The notes: generated by a model not told the origin, from the sequence alone. Shown: positions 1 through 6,871, counted from the stretch's first letter. The stretch is DNA of 14,473 nucleotides from an uncultured Ruminococcus sp. (GCA_902803255.1 CADCPG010000052.1:1-14473); one strand, 5' to 3'. Translations and numbers: made by a program.

Positions 1-750
1 GCCGAGGCGTTCGACGTCGAGCCGCGGGAGGGCAAATGGGGCGGCGGATACTGCACCGGGTTTCCGAAATACAAGCAGCCGTTCATACTTGCCAATTTCA
101 ACGGTTCGAGCGGGGACGTAGACGTCATAACACACGAATTCGGTCATGCGCTGGCGCAGAATTTCGTATACCAGGAGGGCGATCCCGACCTCGACGTTGG
201 CGGAATGGAGACCGCCGAGTGCCATTCGATGTCGATGGAGTTCCTGTGCTGGAAGTACACAGAGAAGTTCTTCGGTCCGCTCTCCGACGCCTACCGGAAG
301 AAGCATCTGCTGTCGGCTCTCTCGTTCATCCCCTACGGGACGATAGTAGACGAGTTCCAGCACGAGATCTACGCTCATCCCGAGGCGTCACCCGCTGAGC
401 GCAAGCGCATCTACCGCGGCCTGGAGGCGAAATACAGGCCGTATCTCGACTGGTCGGGAATTCCCTATCTCGAGGAAGGCACTAGATGGCAGTACCAGAT
501 GCATATCTATGAGTCGCCGTTCTACTATATCGACTACTGCCTTGCACAGACCGTGGCGCTGTGGTTCCTCGTCAAGAGCCGCGAGGATTACGACGGCGCG
601 CTGAAGGACTACCTGACTCTCGTCCGGACCGGCGGACAGAAGTCCTTCCCCGAACTGCTCGCCGACGCCGGCGTGCCTTCTCCGTTCGAGGAGGGCAGCC
701 TGAAGAAACTGGCCGGCGAAGTGCTGAAGATAGCAGAAACGCTGAAGTGA
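1..750 (+). CDS. M3-family oligoendopeptidase (PepF-like), C-terminal part
   Basis: Zinc metallopeptidase that cleaves short peptides, most likely in the cytoplasm. The frame is open from base 1 and stops with TGA at 748-750, so about 249 C-terminal residues are visible and the N-terminal helical half lies outside the window (the family is usually about 560-600 residues). The zinc motif HEFGH is at 133-147. The third ligand is the Glu at 217-219 in the AECHSMSME segment, 28 residues after the first His, the spacing of PepF-type enzymes. Further on, the HIYESPFYYIDY segment from 502 matches the conserved His/Tyr substrate-binding stretch of the family. It resembles the M3 subgroup related to, but distinct from, true PepF. 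A 17-bp inverted repeat follows 3 nt after the stop. The family call is secure; the substrate cannot be read from the sequence. Confidence 0.93.
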   Translation, partial: AEAFDVEPREGKWGGGYCTGFPKYKQPFILANFNGSSGDVDVITHEFGHALAQNFVYQEGDPDLDVGGMETAECHSMSMEFLCWKYTEKFFGPLSDAYRKKHLLSALSFIPYGTIVDEFQHEIYAHPEASPAERKRIYRGLEAKYRPYLDWSGIPYLEEGTRWQYQMHIYESPFYYIDYCLAQTVALWFLVKSREDYDGALKDYLTLVRTGGQKSFPELLADAGVPSPFEEGSLKKLAGEVLKIAETLK

Positions 751-753
751 CGG

Positions 754-789
754 AAATGATCGCCTGTTCCGCGGAACAGGCGATCATTT
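754..789. terminator. Perfect inverted repeat, probable bidirectional terminator
   Basis: Two 17-nt arms (754-770 and 773-789) are exact reverse complements around a GC centre. It begins 3 nt after the peptidase stop codon and 43 nt beyond the stop of the convergent minus-strand gene, so it is placed to end both transcripts. The outer pairs are AAATGAT/ATCATTT, which gives a short U/A flank in each direction, but there is no long T-tract. Confidence 0.7.
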
Positions 790-831
790 GCTATGATATC
801 AGAGATGCTTCCCGGCAGCGCCGGCGTCGGC

Positions 832-1596
832 TCATGCATCGGCTGCTTTTTTCAGGAAAAAGATACCGCCGATATCTGTCGGGACACCCCCGCAGAGAGG
901 ACGCACGCGCGTCCCGTGTTCGCCGCAGAAGTCGAAGAAGCGGCGGCAGTCGGGATGGAGCGAAAAGTCACCGACGGTATACAGGATATCGCCGCAAAGT
1001 CCCGACGTCCCTCCCGGAAATCCCCCGAGGCCGCCGTCGTGATCTCTGTCGTAAGGCGGGAGAGAAATGTATCCCGGTCTTATCAGAAGACAGGATATGC
1101 CGCGCGACGAAAGAGCCGCGAAGATCCCGCGGTCGGACGTCACGGCGGAACCGTCGGAAAGGGCGATGACGGAGCAGGCGGCGTATCCCTGATTCACGTC
1201 TATGATCCCGTATCCCGATGCCGCGGCTTCGTCGAGAAGAACACCGGACGTCGAAGCTGTCCTGCATATTAGGCTCCTGCCGCAGAATCTGGCGCAAAGG
1301 CCGGTGTCGTGTGGATATACGTCCTCCGCCCGACGCGGCTCGAGCAGCAGTTTCCTTCCCGTTGCGCGGCATAAGGCGTCGACTGTCTCTTTAGCTGCTC
1401 CGAAGTAATGATCCTCCCTGACGACGGCCGCTCCGTCGGGGAAGGCGGCCGAGAGATCAGCGTGGTCCGAGACCGAGACGGGAAGACGCGGATCCGCGGG
1501 AAGAACGGCTGTATCGAAAAGGTCGCGAAGAAGCGCGAGAGCGGCATCCGGGATCCCTGGGCCCGTCACCGCCGTGTATTCGGAATTGCGTTCCAT
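832..1596 (-). CDS. DUF6873 family protein (GME-fold type), unknown function
   Basis: A 254-residue soluble protein with no signal peptide or membrane segment. It resembles the clostridial DUF6873 family: an N-terminal alpha/beta part, a central SGYGIIDVNQGYAACSVIAL stretch, the TSDRGI motif, a PGYISLP segment, a Gly-rich GGFPGGTSGL loop and a C-terminal VGDFSLHPD...DIGGIFFL block. These Gly/Asp-rich loops recall amidinotransferase-like (GME) folds, but the catalytic Cys/His arrangement of that superfamily was not verified here. The ATG at 1594-1596 is the first in the frame. No strong ribosome site precedes it (only a TTGAG-like stretch), and the rpmB terminator ends about 17 nt upstream, so expression may rely on readthrough or a promoter inside rpmB. 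Family assignment is from remembered sequence resemblance; the biochemical role is unknown. Confidence 0.8.
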   Translation of the reverse strand: MERNSEYTAVTGPGIPDAALALLRDLFDTAVLPADPRLPVSVSDHADLSAAFPDGAAVVREDHYFGAAKETVDALCRATGRKLLLEPRRAEDVYPHDTGLCARFCGRSLICRTASTSGVLLDEAAASGYGIIDVNQGYAACSVIALSDGSAVTSDRGIFAALSSRGISCLLIRPGYISLPPYDRDHDGGLGGFPGGTSGLCGDILYTVGDFSLHPDCRRFFDFCGEHGTRVRPLCGGVPTDIGGIFFLKKAADA

Positions 1597-1612
1597 CTCA
1601 ATAATTGTCGTT

Positions 1613-1644
1613 TGAAAAAACAGCGGGCCGCGGAAGGCGGCCCG
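1613..1644 (-). terminator. Rho-independent terminator of rpmB
   Basis: Read on the minus strand, an 8-bp GC stem (arms 1637-1644 and 1624-1631, CGGGCCGC type, 5-nt loop) is followed by CTG and a run of six T before CAAA. It lies 27 nt after the rpmB stop and just before the DUF6873 start. Confidence 0.85.
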
Positions 1645-1671
1645 ATATTATAAACAGAATGCCGGTCGGCG

Positions 1672-1854
1672 TCAGCCCTGCTTTTTCATAGTGCGCAGGC
1701 AACGCGCACAGATGCTGACTGTCTTTACGGTTCCGTTTTCATCCACTTTGACTTTGCGGATGTTCGGCTTCCATGCTCTGTTTGTTTTGCGGTGGGAATG
1801 GGATACGTTATTGCCGAACACGACACCTTTACCGCAAATGGCACATTTCGCCAT
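1672..1854 (-). CDS. rpmB: 50S ribosomal protein L28
   Basis: Structural protein of the large ribosomal subunit. The 60-residue product begins MAKCAICGKG and carries the L28 core NNVSHSHRKTNRAWKPN. Cys4/Cys7 and Cys49/Cys52 form two CxxC pairs, so this is the zinc-ribbon (C+) form of L28. An in-frame GTG at 1863 would add three residues, but the GGAGGT ribosome site (1862-1867) overlaps it and is ideally spaced from the ATG at 1852-1854, so the latter is chosen. The gene has its own consensus promoter and terminator, hence is mainly monocistronic, with DUF6873 as a possible readthrough partner. Zn-dependent L28 copies can in some bacteria be backed by Cys-less paralogues under zinc limitation; no such paralogue or Zur-like site is visible here. 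Confidence 0.97.
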   Translation of the reverse strand: MAKCAICGKGVVFGNNVSHSHRKTNRAWKPNIRKVKVDENGTVKTVSICARCLRTMKKQG

Positions 1855-1907
1855 GACTGACACCTCCTACGGAAATAATAAACACAACTTTGCGTGCAAC
1901 AGCAGAA

Positions 1908-1936
1908 ATTATACCACAATATCATATTTTTTGCAA
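1908..1936 (-). promoter_or_regulatory. Sigma-A promoter of rpmB
   Basis: On the minus strand: -35 TTGCAA (1931-1936), 17-bp spacer, -10 TATAAT (1908-1913) with a TG one base upstream (extended -10). Immediately upstream of the -35 is a 16-bp palindrome of T6 and A6 tracts (1939-1954), which could act as an UP element. The predicted start lies about 45 nt before the rpmB ATG. Confidence 0.85.
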
Positions 1937-1960
1937 CAGTTTTTTCGAAAAAACGTCAAA

Positions 1961-1979
1961 TTTCGCCGAGTTTCGCCGA
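1961..1979 (+). repeat. Tandem TTTCGCCGA direct repeat between divergent promoters
   Basis: TTTCGCCGA occurs at 1961-1969 and again at 1971-1979, a 10-bp period that would place both copies on the same face of the helix. It lies between the rpmB promoter (minus) and the M23-gene promoter (plus). It could be a regulator site or chance; no other copy was noticed. Confidence 0.4.
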
Positions 1980-2049
1980 TTTTTCCCCGGTATCGGCCGT
2001 CCGGGAGTCCGGCAGGGGCAAGACTGCGCGAAAAAACGCTTCTTTCCTC

Positions 2050-2078
2050 TTGACCTGCAGAAAGTGTTGTAGTATAAT
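2050..2078 (+). promoter_or_regulatory. Sigma-A promoter of the M23 peptidase gene
   Basis: -35 TTGACC (2050-2055), 17-bp spacer, -10 TATAAT (2073-2078), followed by a very AT-rich discriminator. The predicted start is near 2085, giving a leader of about 50 nt and ruling out the TTG at 2091 as a practical start codon. Confidence 0.88.
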
Positions 2079-2135
2079 AATATATAATTATTGTTAACAT
2101 CGGGCACCCGCGCCGTGAAAGGAAGGGTCAGTATT

Positions 2136-3842
2136 ATGTATATGAACACGAAAAAAGAACTCAATCTTAAGAATCTGCTTCTGCTGTTTCTTGCGCTTGT
2201 GGTCCTCTTTATACCCACTTACATAGCCATAACCAGCTATTATATCAACAAGAAGGATTCCCCGGGATATTCTTCCTCCACGGTAATGGAGATCACCGAT
2301 CCCGACGGAAGGAAATACAGCTACACCGCCGGCGGCGGCGACGAATCGAAAGAGATGTTCGCCATCTTCGAATCCACCAGGAAGAGCTCCTCGTCGGCCG
2401 CCTCTCTTCCCGCCTCCATCAGCGGTACCGATTTCCTTCTCGTCACATATACCACCGACTACGACGATCCCGAGATAGAAACGAAGACCGAGAGCTACCA
2501 GTACTACTTCTCGACCGACAGCTCCGCCTGCTATTACAAGGACCCCGACGGCAAGACGTTCAAGATCGCCGGCAAGGACGCTGAATCGTTCCTCTCAAGC
2601 AACTGCGCGATATACCTCTACAAGGACGCGGCTCCCCCCGTGCTTACTGTCTCGGGAGACAAGGTCATAAGACCCTCTCAGCTCAACTGGTACTACCTCA
2701 GCGTAGGCAACGAATACAAGTCCTTCACCGATTCGGGCACCAACAGCGAGTCGCTCTCGTATGACGTCGGCAACACCCTTGACTTCAAATTCTCGACCGA
2801 CCCCGGCGTATGCACGCTCAAGGTCTACAACGGTTCAGAACTGCTTTACGACGGCGCTTACAACAACCTAGGAAGTCTCGACCTCAAGCGCAACAGCAAT
2901 CTAACATTCAACATGCAGGCCGAATGGCCGAAGACCGACGGATGCCAGTACTACGGCTCCGCGAACTATGTTTTCGGCGCCTCCATTACGGCTCCGGCCG
3001 AGTTCGTGCTCGGACAGAGCGAGATCTACCAGGGCGAGTTCGCCGTGATCGGCGCCGTCAATATCACCGACATCTCGGGGATCACCTTCAACTGCTCTCC
3101 CGCTCTCAACTACAACCCCGTCTTCTATTCCGACGGCGCCTTTACATACGCTCTGATCCCGGTGAGCTACGGCCTCAGCACCGGAGAATACACCATCACG
3201 ATCGGCTACGGCGTAACGACGCAGACGCTGAATCTGAAGGTCAACTCCTTCAGATACGGATACAAGGACAGCAATCTCTCGGTCTCCAAGGCCCTTATAG
3301 ACTCCTGCTACAGTCCTGAAGACATAGCCGAATACAACGAACTCGTAAAGAAGATCTGCACTCAGCCCGAATACTCTGTCGCTACAGGCAGATACTTCAG
3401 CGGAGCGTTTCTCGATTACCAGAACAAGAATCTGCTGACAGCCGCCGGTGCCAAGCTCGTGCTCGGTTTCGGCAGAAACGTAAAGCTCACCAATGCCACC
3501 GGAATGTCGTTCGAGCATACGGGTATCGACTTTGAAGTCGATGCCGGCGTCGACGTGCCGGTCATGAACAAGGGCAAGGTCGTATACACCGGAAACTGCG
3601 ACGTACTCGGCACCTTCGTGGTAGTCGATCACGGGCTCGGACTCAAGAGCTGGTATGCTCACCTCAGCTCGGTCAGCGTTGCCGTCGGAGACACCCTCAC
3701 GTCGGGACAGATAATCGGCAAGACCGGCAAGACCGGACTCACCCTCGACAAGCGGCTCCACATCGGCCTGACTGTCGGCGAAGTCCCCGTGGCTCCCTAC
3801 GCGCTCTGGGAGAATTCCGTCGTTATACCGACTTTCGGCTGA
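2136..3842 (+). CDS. Membrane-anchored M23 (LytM-like) peptidase-domain protein
   Basis: Predicted cell-envelope protein of 568 residues. A positively charged N-terminus is followed by one hydrophobic segment (about residues 12-37) that would anchor it with the rest outside. Residues 45-430 form a large Ser/Thr/Tyr-rich, probably beta-rich ectodomain that I do not recognise. The C-terminus (about 440-568) is an M23/LytM domain: HTGID (His461, Asp465), YAHLS (His509) and RLHIGL (His542). Zinc ligands His461, Asp465 and His542 are kept, but the first His of the usual HxH pair is Arg540, so hydrolytic activity is doubtful; a scaffold or regulator role is possible. The ATG at 2136 is chosen because AAGGAAGGG (2119-2127) precedes it at good spacing. 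It has its own promoter, and prfB follows after 132 nt. Confidence 0.88.
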   Translation: MYMNTKKELNLKNLLLLFLALVVLFIPTYIAITSYYINKKDSPGYSSSTVMEITDPDGRKYSYTAGGGDESKEMFAIFESTRKSSSSAASLPASISGTDFLLVTYTTDYDDPEIETKTESYQYYFSTDSSACYYKDPDGKTFKIAGKDAESFLSSNCAIYLYKDAAPPVLTVSGDKVIRPSQLNWYYLSVGNEYKSFTDSGTNSESLSYDVGNTLDFKFSTDPGVCTLKVYNGSELLYDGAYNNLGSLDLKRNSNLTFNMQAEWPKTDGCQYYGSANYVFGASITAPAEFVLGQSEIYQGEFAVIGAVNITDISGITFNCSPALNYNPVFYSDGAFTYALIPVSYGLSTGEYTITIGYGVTTQTLNLKVNSFRYGYKDSNLSVSKALIDSCYSPEDIAEYNELVKKICTQPEYSVATGRYFSGAFLDYQNKNLLTAAGAKLVLGFGRNVKLTNATGMSFEHTGIDFEVDAGVDVPVMNKGKVVYTGNCDVLGTFVVVDHGLGLKSWYAHLSSVSVAVGDTLTSGQIIGKTGKTGLTLDKRLHIGLTVGEVPVAPYALWENSVVIPTFG

Positions 3843-3974
3843 ACGGTATCCTCCGGCTCCGGGATACCTCCCGGAGGGTAGCACGCGTCACCCGAGCGGT
3901 GAAACGTGATACAGGACATCGTTAATGATCAATCCGGACGGCCGGATCAGTAAGAAACAAGGACGGAACGATAA
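3843..3974 (+). other. Hairpin-rich leader between the M23 gene and prfB
   Basis: This 132-nt gap has no gene and no convincing promoter. It can form several hairpins. Arms 3845-3851/3862-3868 (GGTATCC/GGATACC) and 3857-3864/3869-3876 (CTCCGGGA/TCCCGGAG) overlap and exclude each other. A further stem is 3882-3892/3898-3908, with an internal mismatch, and another is 3932-3937/3942-3947 (ATCCGG/CCGGAT). None is followed by a T-tract. It may hold a weak terminator of the M23 gene, an attenuator-like switch ahead of prfB, or only incidental GC-rich pairing. Confidence 0.4.
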
Positions 3975-5102
3975 ATGATAGTTGCTCTTGAAGAAGCAAA
4001 ATACAAACTGCAGAACTTAAGACCCGTGATCGACGAACTGGCGAGCGCTCTGCGCATCGACGAGCTGAAGGAGGAGATCCCGAAACTCGAGTCAAAGACG
4101 CTCGAACCTGACTTCTGGTCCGACAATGACACCTCGTCGAAGGTGCTGCAGCAGATAAAACAGTACAAAGATACCGTCGCCGGATACGAAGCTCTCTCTT
4201 CGAGGCTCGACGACGCCATCGCGCTGGCCGAGCTCGCCATAGAGGAAAACGACGAGGCGTCGGTCCCTGATGTCGAGGCCGAACTCGCCGCGATAACCGC
4301 AGAGGAGGAAAAAGAGCGCGTCTCGGTACTCCTTTCGGGCGAATACGACCGTAACAACGCCATAATCTCATTCCACCCCGGAGCGGGCGGCACCGAGGCC
4401 CAGGACTGGGCGCTCATGCTCTACCGCATGATAACCCGCTATTGCGAGAAAGTCGGATTCAGGGTAAAGCTCACCGACTGGCTCGACGGCGACGAAGCCG
4501 GAATTAAGAGCGCGACTATATTCGTCGAAGGCATTAACGCATACGGATATCTCAAGAGCGAGAACGGCGTGCACAGACTCGTGCGCATCTCGCCCTACGA
4601 CGCTGCCGGAAGGCGTCACACCTCTTTTGCATCGATCGAGGTCATGCCCGAATTCGACAAGCTCGACGACGTCATCGTCCGCGAGGAGGATTACGACTTC
4701 ATCCCCTTCCATTCGAGCGGTGCCGGCGGACAGAACGTAAACAAGGTCTCATCAGCCGTGCGCCTGGTTCACCACGCCACCGGGATCGTCGTGACCTGCC
4801 AGACCGAGCGTTCGCAGCTCCAGAACAAGGAGACTGCGATGAAGATGCTGAAGTCGAAGCTTATGGAGATCAAGATCCGCGAGCGCCTCGATACGATCGA
4901 GGAGATCCAGGGTAACAAGACCAATATCGAATGGGGCAACCAGATAAGGTCATACGTCTTTATGCCCTATACGCTCGTGAAGGACAACAGGACCGGCTAC
5001 GAGACCGGAAACATCACCGCTGTCATGAACGGCGAACTCGACGGATTCGTCAACGCTTATCTGAAATACATCTCTCATCCCGGCGAAAAGGACAAGAACT
5101 GA
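3975..5102 (+). CDS. prfB: Peptide chain release factor 2 (no programmed frameshift)
   Basis: Class I release factor that reads UGA and UAA and triggers peptidyl-tRNA hydrolysis on the ribosome. The 375-residue protein has the helical N-terminal domain, the GRRHTSF core and the catalytic GGQ at residues 251-253 (4725-4733). The RF2 discriminator, normally Ser-Pro-Phe, reads Ser-Pro-Tyr at 206-208. The reading frame is continuous from the ATG at 3975, with AAGGA at 3959-3963. At the place where many prfB genes carry an in-frame UGA and a CUU slip site (after about 25 codons) there is only AGCGCTCTGCGC, so the autoregulatory +1 frameshift is absent. The sequence context around GGQ (FHSSGAGGQNVN) is that of the clostridial RF2 branch. 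It forms an operon with the small membrane protein 19 nt downstream. RF2 identity is strong; RF1 is excluded by the SPY site and overall similarity. Confidence 0.96.
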   Translation: MIVALEEAKYKLQNLRPVIDELASALRIDELKEEIPKLESKTLEPDFWSDNDTSSKVLQQIKQYKDTVAGYEALSSRLDDAIALAELAIEENDEASVPDVEAELAAITAEEEKERVSVLLSGEYDRNNAIISFHPGAGGTEAQDWALMLYRMITRYCEKVGFRVKLTDWLDGDEAGIKSATIFVEGINAYGYLKSENGVHRLVRISPYDAAGRRHTSFASIEVMPEFDKLDDVIVREEDYDFIPFHSSGAGGQNVNKVSSAVRLVHHATGIVVTCQTERSQLQNKETAMKMLKSKLMEIKIRERLDTIEEIQGNKTNIEWGNQIRSYVFMPYTLVKDNRTGYETGNITAVMNGELDGFVNAYLKYISHPGEKDKN

Positions 5103-5121
5103 CCTAGGAGGCACAGTCTCA

Positions 5122-5550
5122 ATGAAACTCATCAAAAATGACCGCCTTGGAAAGATACTCAAGTATTTTTCGGCTGTCTGCATCTGGCTCACCATCAACC
5201 TATCCATTCTTAAGGTCTTCCAGCACTACGAGAGGCAGGAAGCCGAAGCCAGAAGGATCGAAAAACGCCGCAGGGCGTTCACTGCCGTGATCTCCGCCCT
5301 GGGACTTGCGTTCGGCGGACTTGCCCTCCTTCAGCTTGTGATCAGATACATCAAGAGGCTTCGCGGAGGTTATCTGTTCGATCTGTTCGACAGGGACAAA
5401 TATGACATTATCGACCCCGAGGCCGACGGGGACTTCGGTTCGGCAATGCGCGACGAACTGAAGCGGACCGATTCCGACAGCGATCAGCACAAAGCCGCCG
5501 CCGCATCGGTCCCGGTCGACGAAGAAGCCACCGAGAACGACCTCGGCTGA
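5122..5550 (+). CDS. Small two-helix membrane protein, unknown function
   Basis: I do not recognise this 142-residue protein. It has two hydrophobic segments (about residues 14-33 and 53-77) separated by a highly charged linker (HYERQEAEARRIEKRRR), then a basic stretch and an acidic, probably disordered tail rich in Asp, Glu and Ala. Start choice is clear: AGGAGG at 5106-5111 is 10 nt before the ATG. It begins 19 nt after the prfB stop and ends 5 nt before a strong hairpin, so it is the last gene of the prfB transcript. The short membrane hairpin and basic linker suggest an integral cytoplasmic-membrane protein with most charged parts in the cytoplasm; no catalytic motif is visible. Confidence 0.75.
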   Translation: MKLIKNDRLGKILKYFSAVCIWLTINLSILKVFQHYERQEAEARRIEKRRRAFTAVISALGLAFGGLALLQLVIRYIKRLRGGYLFDLFDRDKYDIIDPEADGDFGSAMRDELKRTDSDSDQHKAAAASVPVDEEATENDLG

Positions 5551-5555
5551 GAAGA

Positions 5556-5601
5556 ATATGATACAGCCCCGGGAGCGGAAGCTCCCGGGGCTGTATCATA
5601 T
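5556..5601. terminator. 21-bp perfect hairpin, shared terminator of convergent operons
   Basis: Two 21-nt arms (5556-5576 and 5581-5601) pair perfectly around a GGAA tetraloop on the plus strand. It starts 5 nt after the stop of the plus-strand membrane-protein gene and ends 6 nt before the hisS stop on the minus strand. The core is CCCCGGGAGC and the outer pairs are A/T-rich (ATATGATAC/GTATCATAT), which supplies a short U-rich flank both ways. Confidence 0.88.
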
Positions 5602-5607
5602 AACAGA

Positions 5608-6849
5608 TCAGTTGTCCGAATAGACCCTGAAGTCGGAATATCCTTCGGCCTCAAGCTGCCTCTTCTGGAATCCGTAGTTCTTCATCTTGGCGGTGACGAG
5701 GACTCTTCTTCCTTCCGACCGCAATCTGGCGGCGTCGGATAACATCTCGAGCGTCTTTCCCTCGGAAAGACCCTTCTCGGCCAGCAGGACGGCGTCGTCC
5801 TCCCTGCCGGGTACTTTGTACCCCATGTCGGAGAGAGCGCCCACAATGCGCTCAAATCCGAGCGAGAAGCCGCACGCAGGCACGTTCTGCCCGGTGAACT
5901 TGCCGAGCATCTCGTCGTACCTTCCGCCTCCGCCCACCGAGTATCCGTAGCCGTCCATCGTGATCTCGAAGATCGTGCCGGTATAATATGACATGCCGCG
6001 AACGAGTGACGGATCGAACACTATCGAGAACCCGCCTCCCGCTGCGGCCGCAGAAGCCTTCATGACGGTATCGAGGTCCCGGGCGATCCGCGCCGTTTCC
6101 TCGCCGCCGATCCTGCCGGCGAATCCGAACAGGTCCGCGTTGCCTTCTCCGCCGTAAAGTCCGGTCATCCGCCGGACGGCATCCGGATCGAAACCCGACT
6201 CCAGGAGCTCGTTCCTCACGCCGTCGATACCGATCTTGTCGAGCTTGTCGAGTATGATGAACACCCTGTCGTAGGACTCGGAATCGAATCCGCTGTATGC
6301 CGCGGCGGCCTTGAGGAGCCTTCTGTCGTTGATCCTTATCGTAAAGCTGCCGAAGCCCAGCTTACCCAGAACGCCGGCGGTAGTTGAGATGAGCGTGATC
6401 TCGGCCAGCGGAGAACTGTCCCCGAGGATGTCTATATCGCACTGGGTGAACTGGCGGAATCTGCCCTTCTGCGGCCGGTCCGCCCTCCAGACATTGCCTA
6501 TCTGCATTGCGAGGAAAGGCGACGGGAGCTTCGACGCGTTATTGGCGTAATACCTGGCAAGCGGGACCGTCAGGTCGTAGCGCAGACCGCTGTCGCACAG
6601 GTCGGCTCCTGATTCCTCGGCTCTGGCGAGCTCCTCTCCGCGCTTCATGATCCGGAAGATAAGCTTCTCGTTGTCTCCGCCGTTCTTCCCCGTGAGGTTC
6701 TCGATATGCTCGACAGACGGTGTCTCGATCCTCGAGAAGCCCGATGCCGCGTAGCCCTCGGAGATGATGTTCTTCACATATTCGCGGAGCGCTGTCTCGC
6801 CGGGAAGATAGTCGTTCATTCCCTTGGTGGGTGTCTTGATCAGTTTCAT
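5608..6849 (-). CDS. hisS: Histidine--tRNA ligase (short C-terminal domain)
   Basis: Class II aminoacyl-tRNA synthetase charging tRNA-His in the cytoplasm. The 413-residue protein shows motif 1 around GMNDYLPGE...FSRIETPSVE, motif 2 at about 118-143 (NVWRADRPQKGRFRQFTQCDID), the histidine-specific RGMSYYTGTIFE at 284-295 and motif 3 at 306-335 (GGGGRYDEM...GFSLGFERI). The usual RGLDYY reads RGMSYY. The anticodon-binding domain is only about 65-70 residues (about 346-413), shorter than the roughly 95 expected, which fits a clostridial HisRS branch as I remember it. The true start is the ATG at 6847-6849 with AAGGA at 6858-6862; a longer open frame upstream is false because it runs through tRNA-Leu. 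HisZ is less likely because motif 2 and part of the anticodon domain are kept. No aspS follows. Confidence 0.92.
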   Translation of the reverse strand: MKLIKTPTKGMNDYLPGETALREYVKNIISEGYAASGFSRIETPSVEHIENLTGKNGGDNEKLIFRIMKRGEELARAEESGADLCDSGLRYDLTVPLARYYANNASKLPSPFLAMQIGNVWRADRPQKGRFRQFTQCDIDILGDSSPLAEITLISTTAGVLGKLGFGSFTIRINDRRLLKAAAAYSGFDSESYDRVFIILDKLDKIGIDGVRNELLESGFDPDAVRRMTGLYGGEGNADLFGFAGRIGGEETARIARDLDTVMKASAAAAGGGFSIVFDPSLVRGMSYYTGTIFEITMDGYGYSVGGGGRYDEMLGKFTGQNVPACGFSLGFERIVGALSDMGYKVPGREDDAVLLAEKGLSEGKTLEMLSDAARLRSEGRRVLVTAKMKNYGFQKRQLEAEGYSDFRVYSDN

Positions 6850-6871
6850 GACTGTTTTCCTTGAATAAAAA

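Noticed and set aside
793..1653. Plus-strand open frames opposite DUF6873
   Set aside because: Arg/Gly-rich shadow translations of a GC-rich gene; the minus-strand product has recognisable family motifs.
2091..2135. Upstream TTG start for the M23 protein
   Set aside because: It lies only a few bases from the predicted transcription start and has no ribosome site; ATG at 2136 has AAGGAAGGG before it.
2901..3884. 327-codon minus-strand frame opposite the M23 gene
   Set aside because: Shadow frame of a codon-biased gene; the plus-strand product has a membrane anchor, an M23 domain and a matching promoter and ribosome site.
3874..3887. T-box-like sequence GGAGGGTAGCACGCG ahead of prfB
   Set aside because: It only partly matches the AGGGTGGNACCGCG antiterminator, there is no room for a specifier stem after the M23 stop, and prfB is not a known T-box target.
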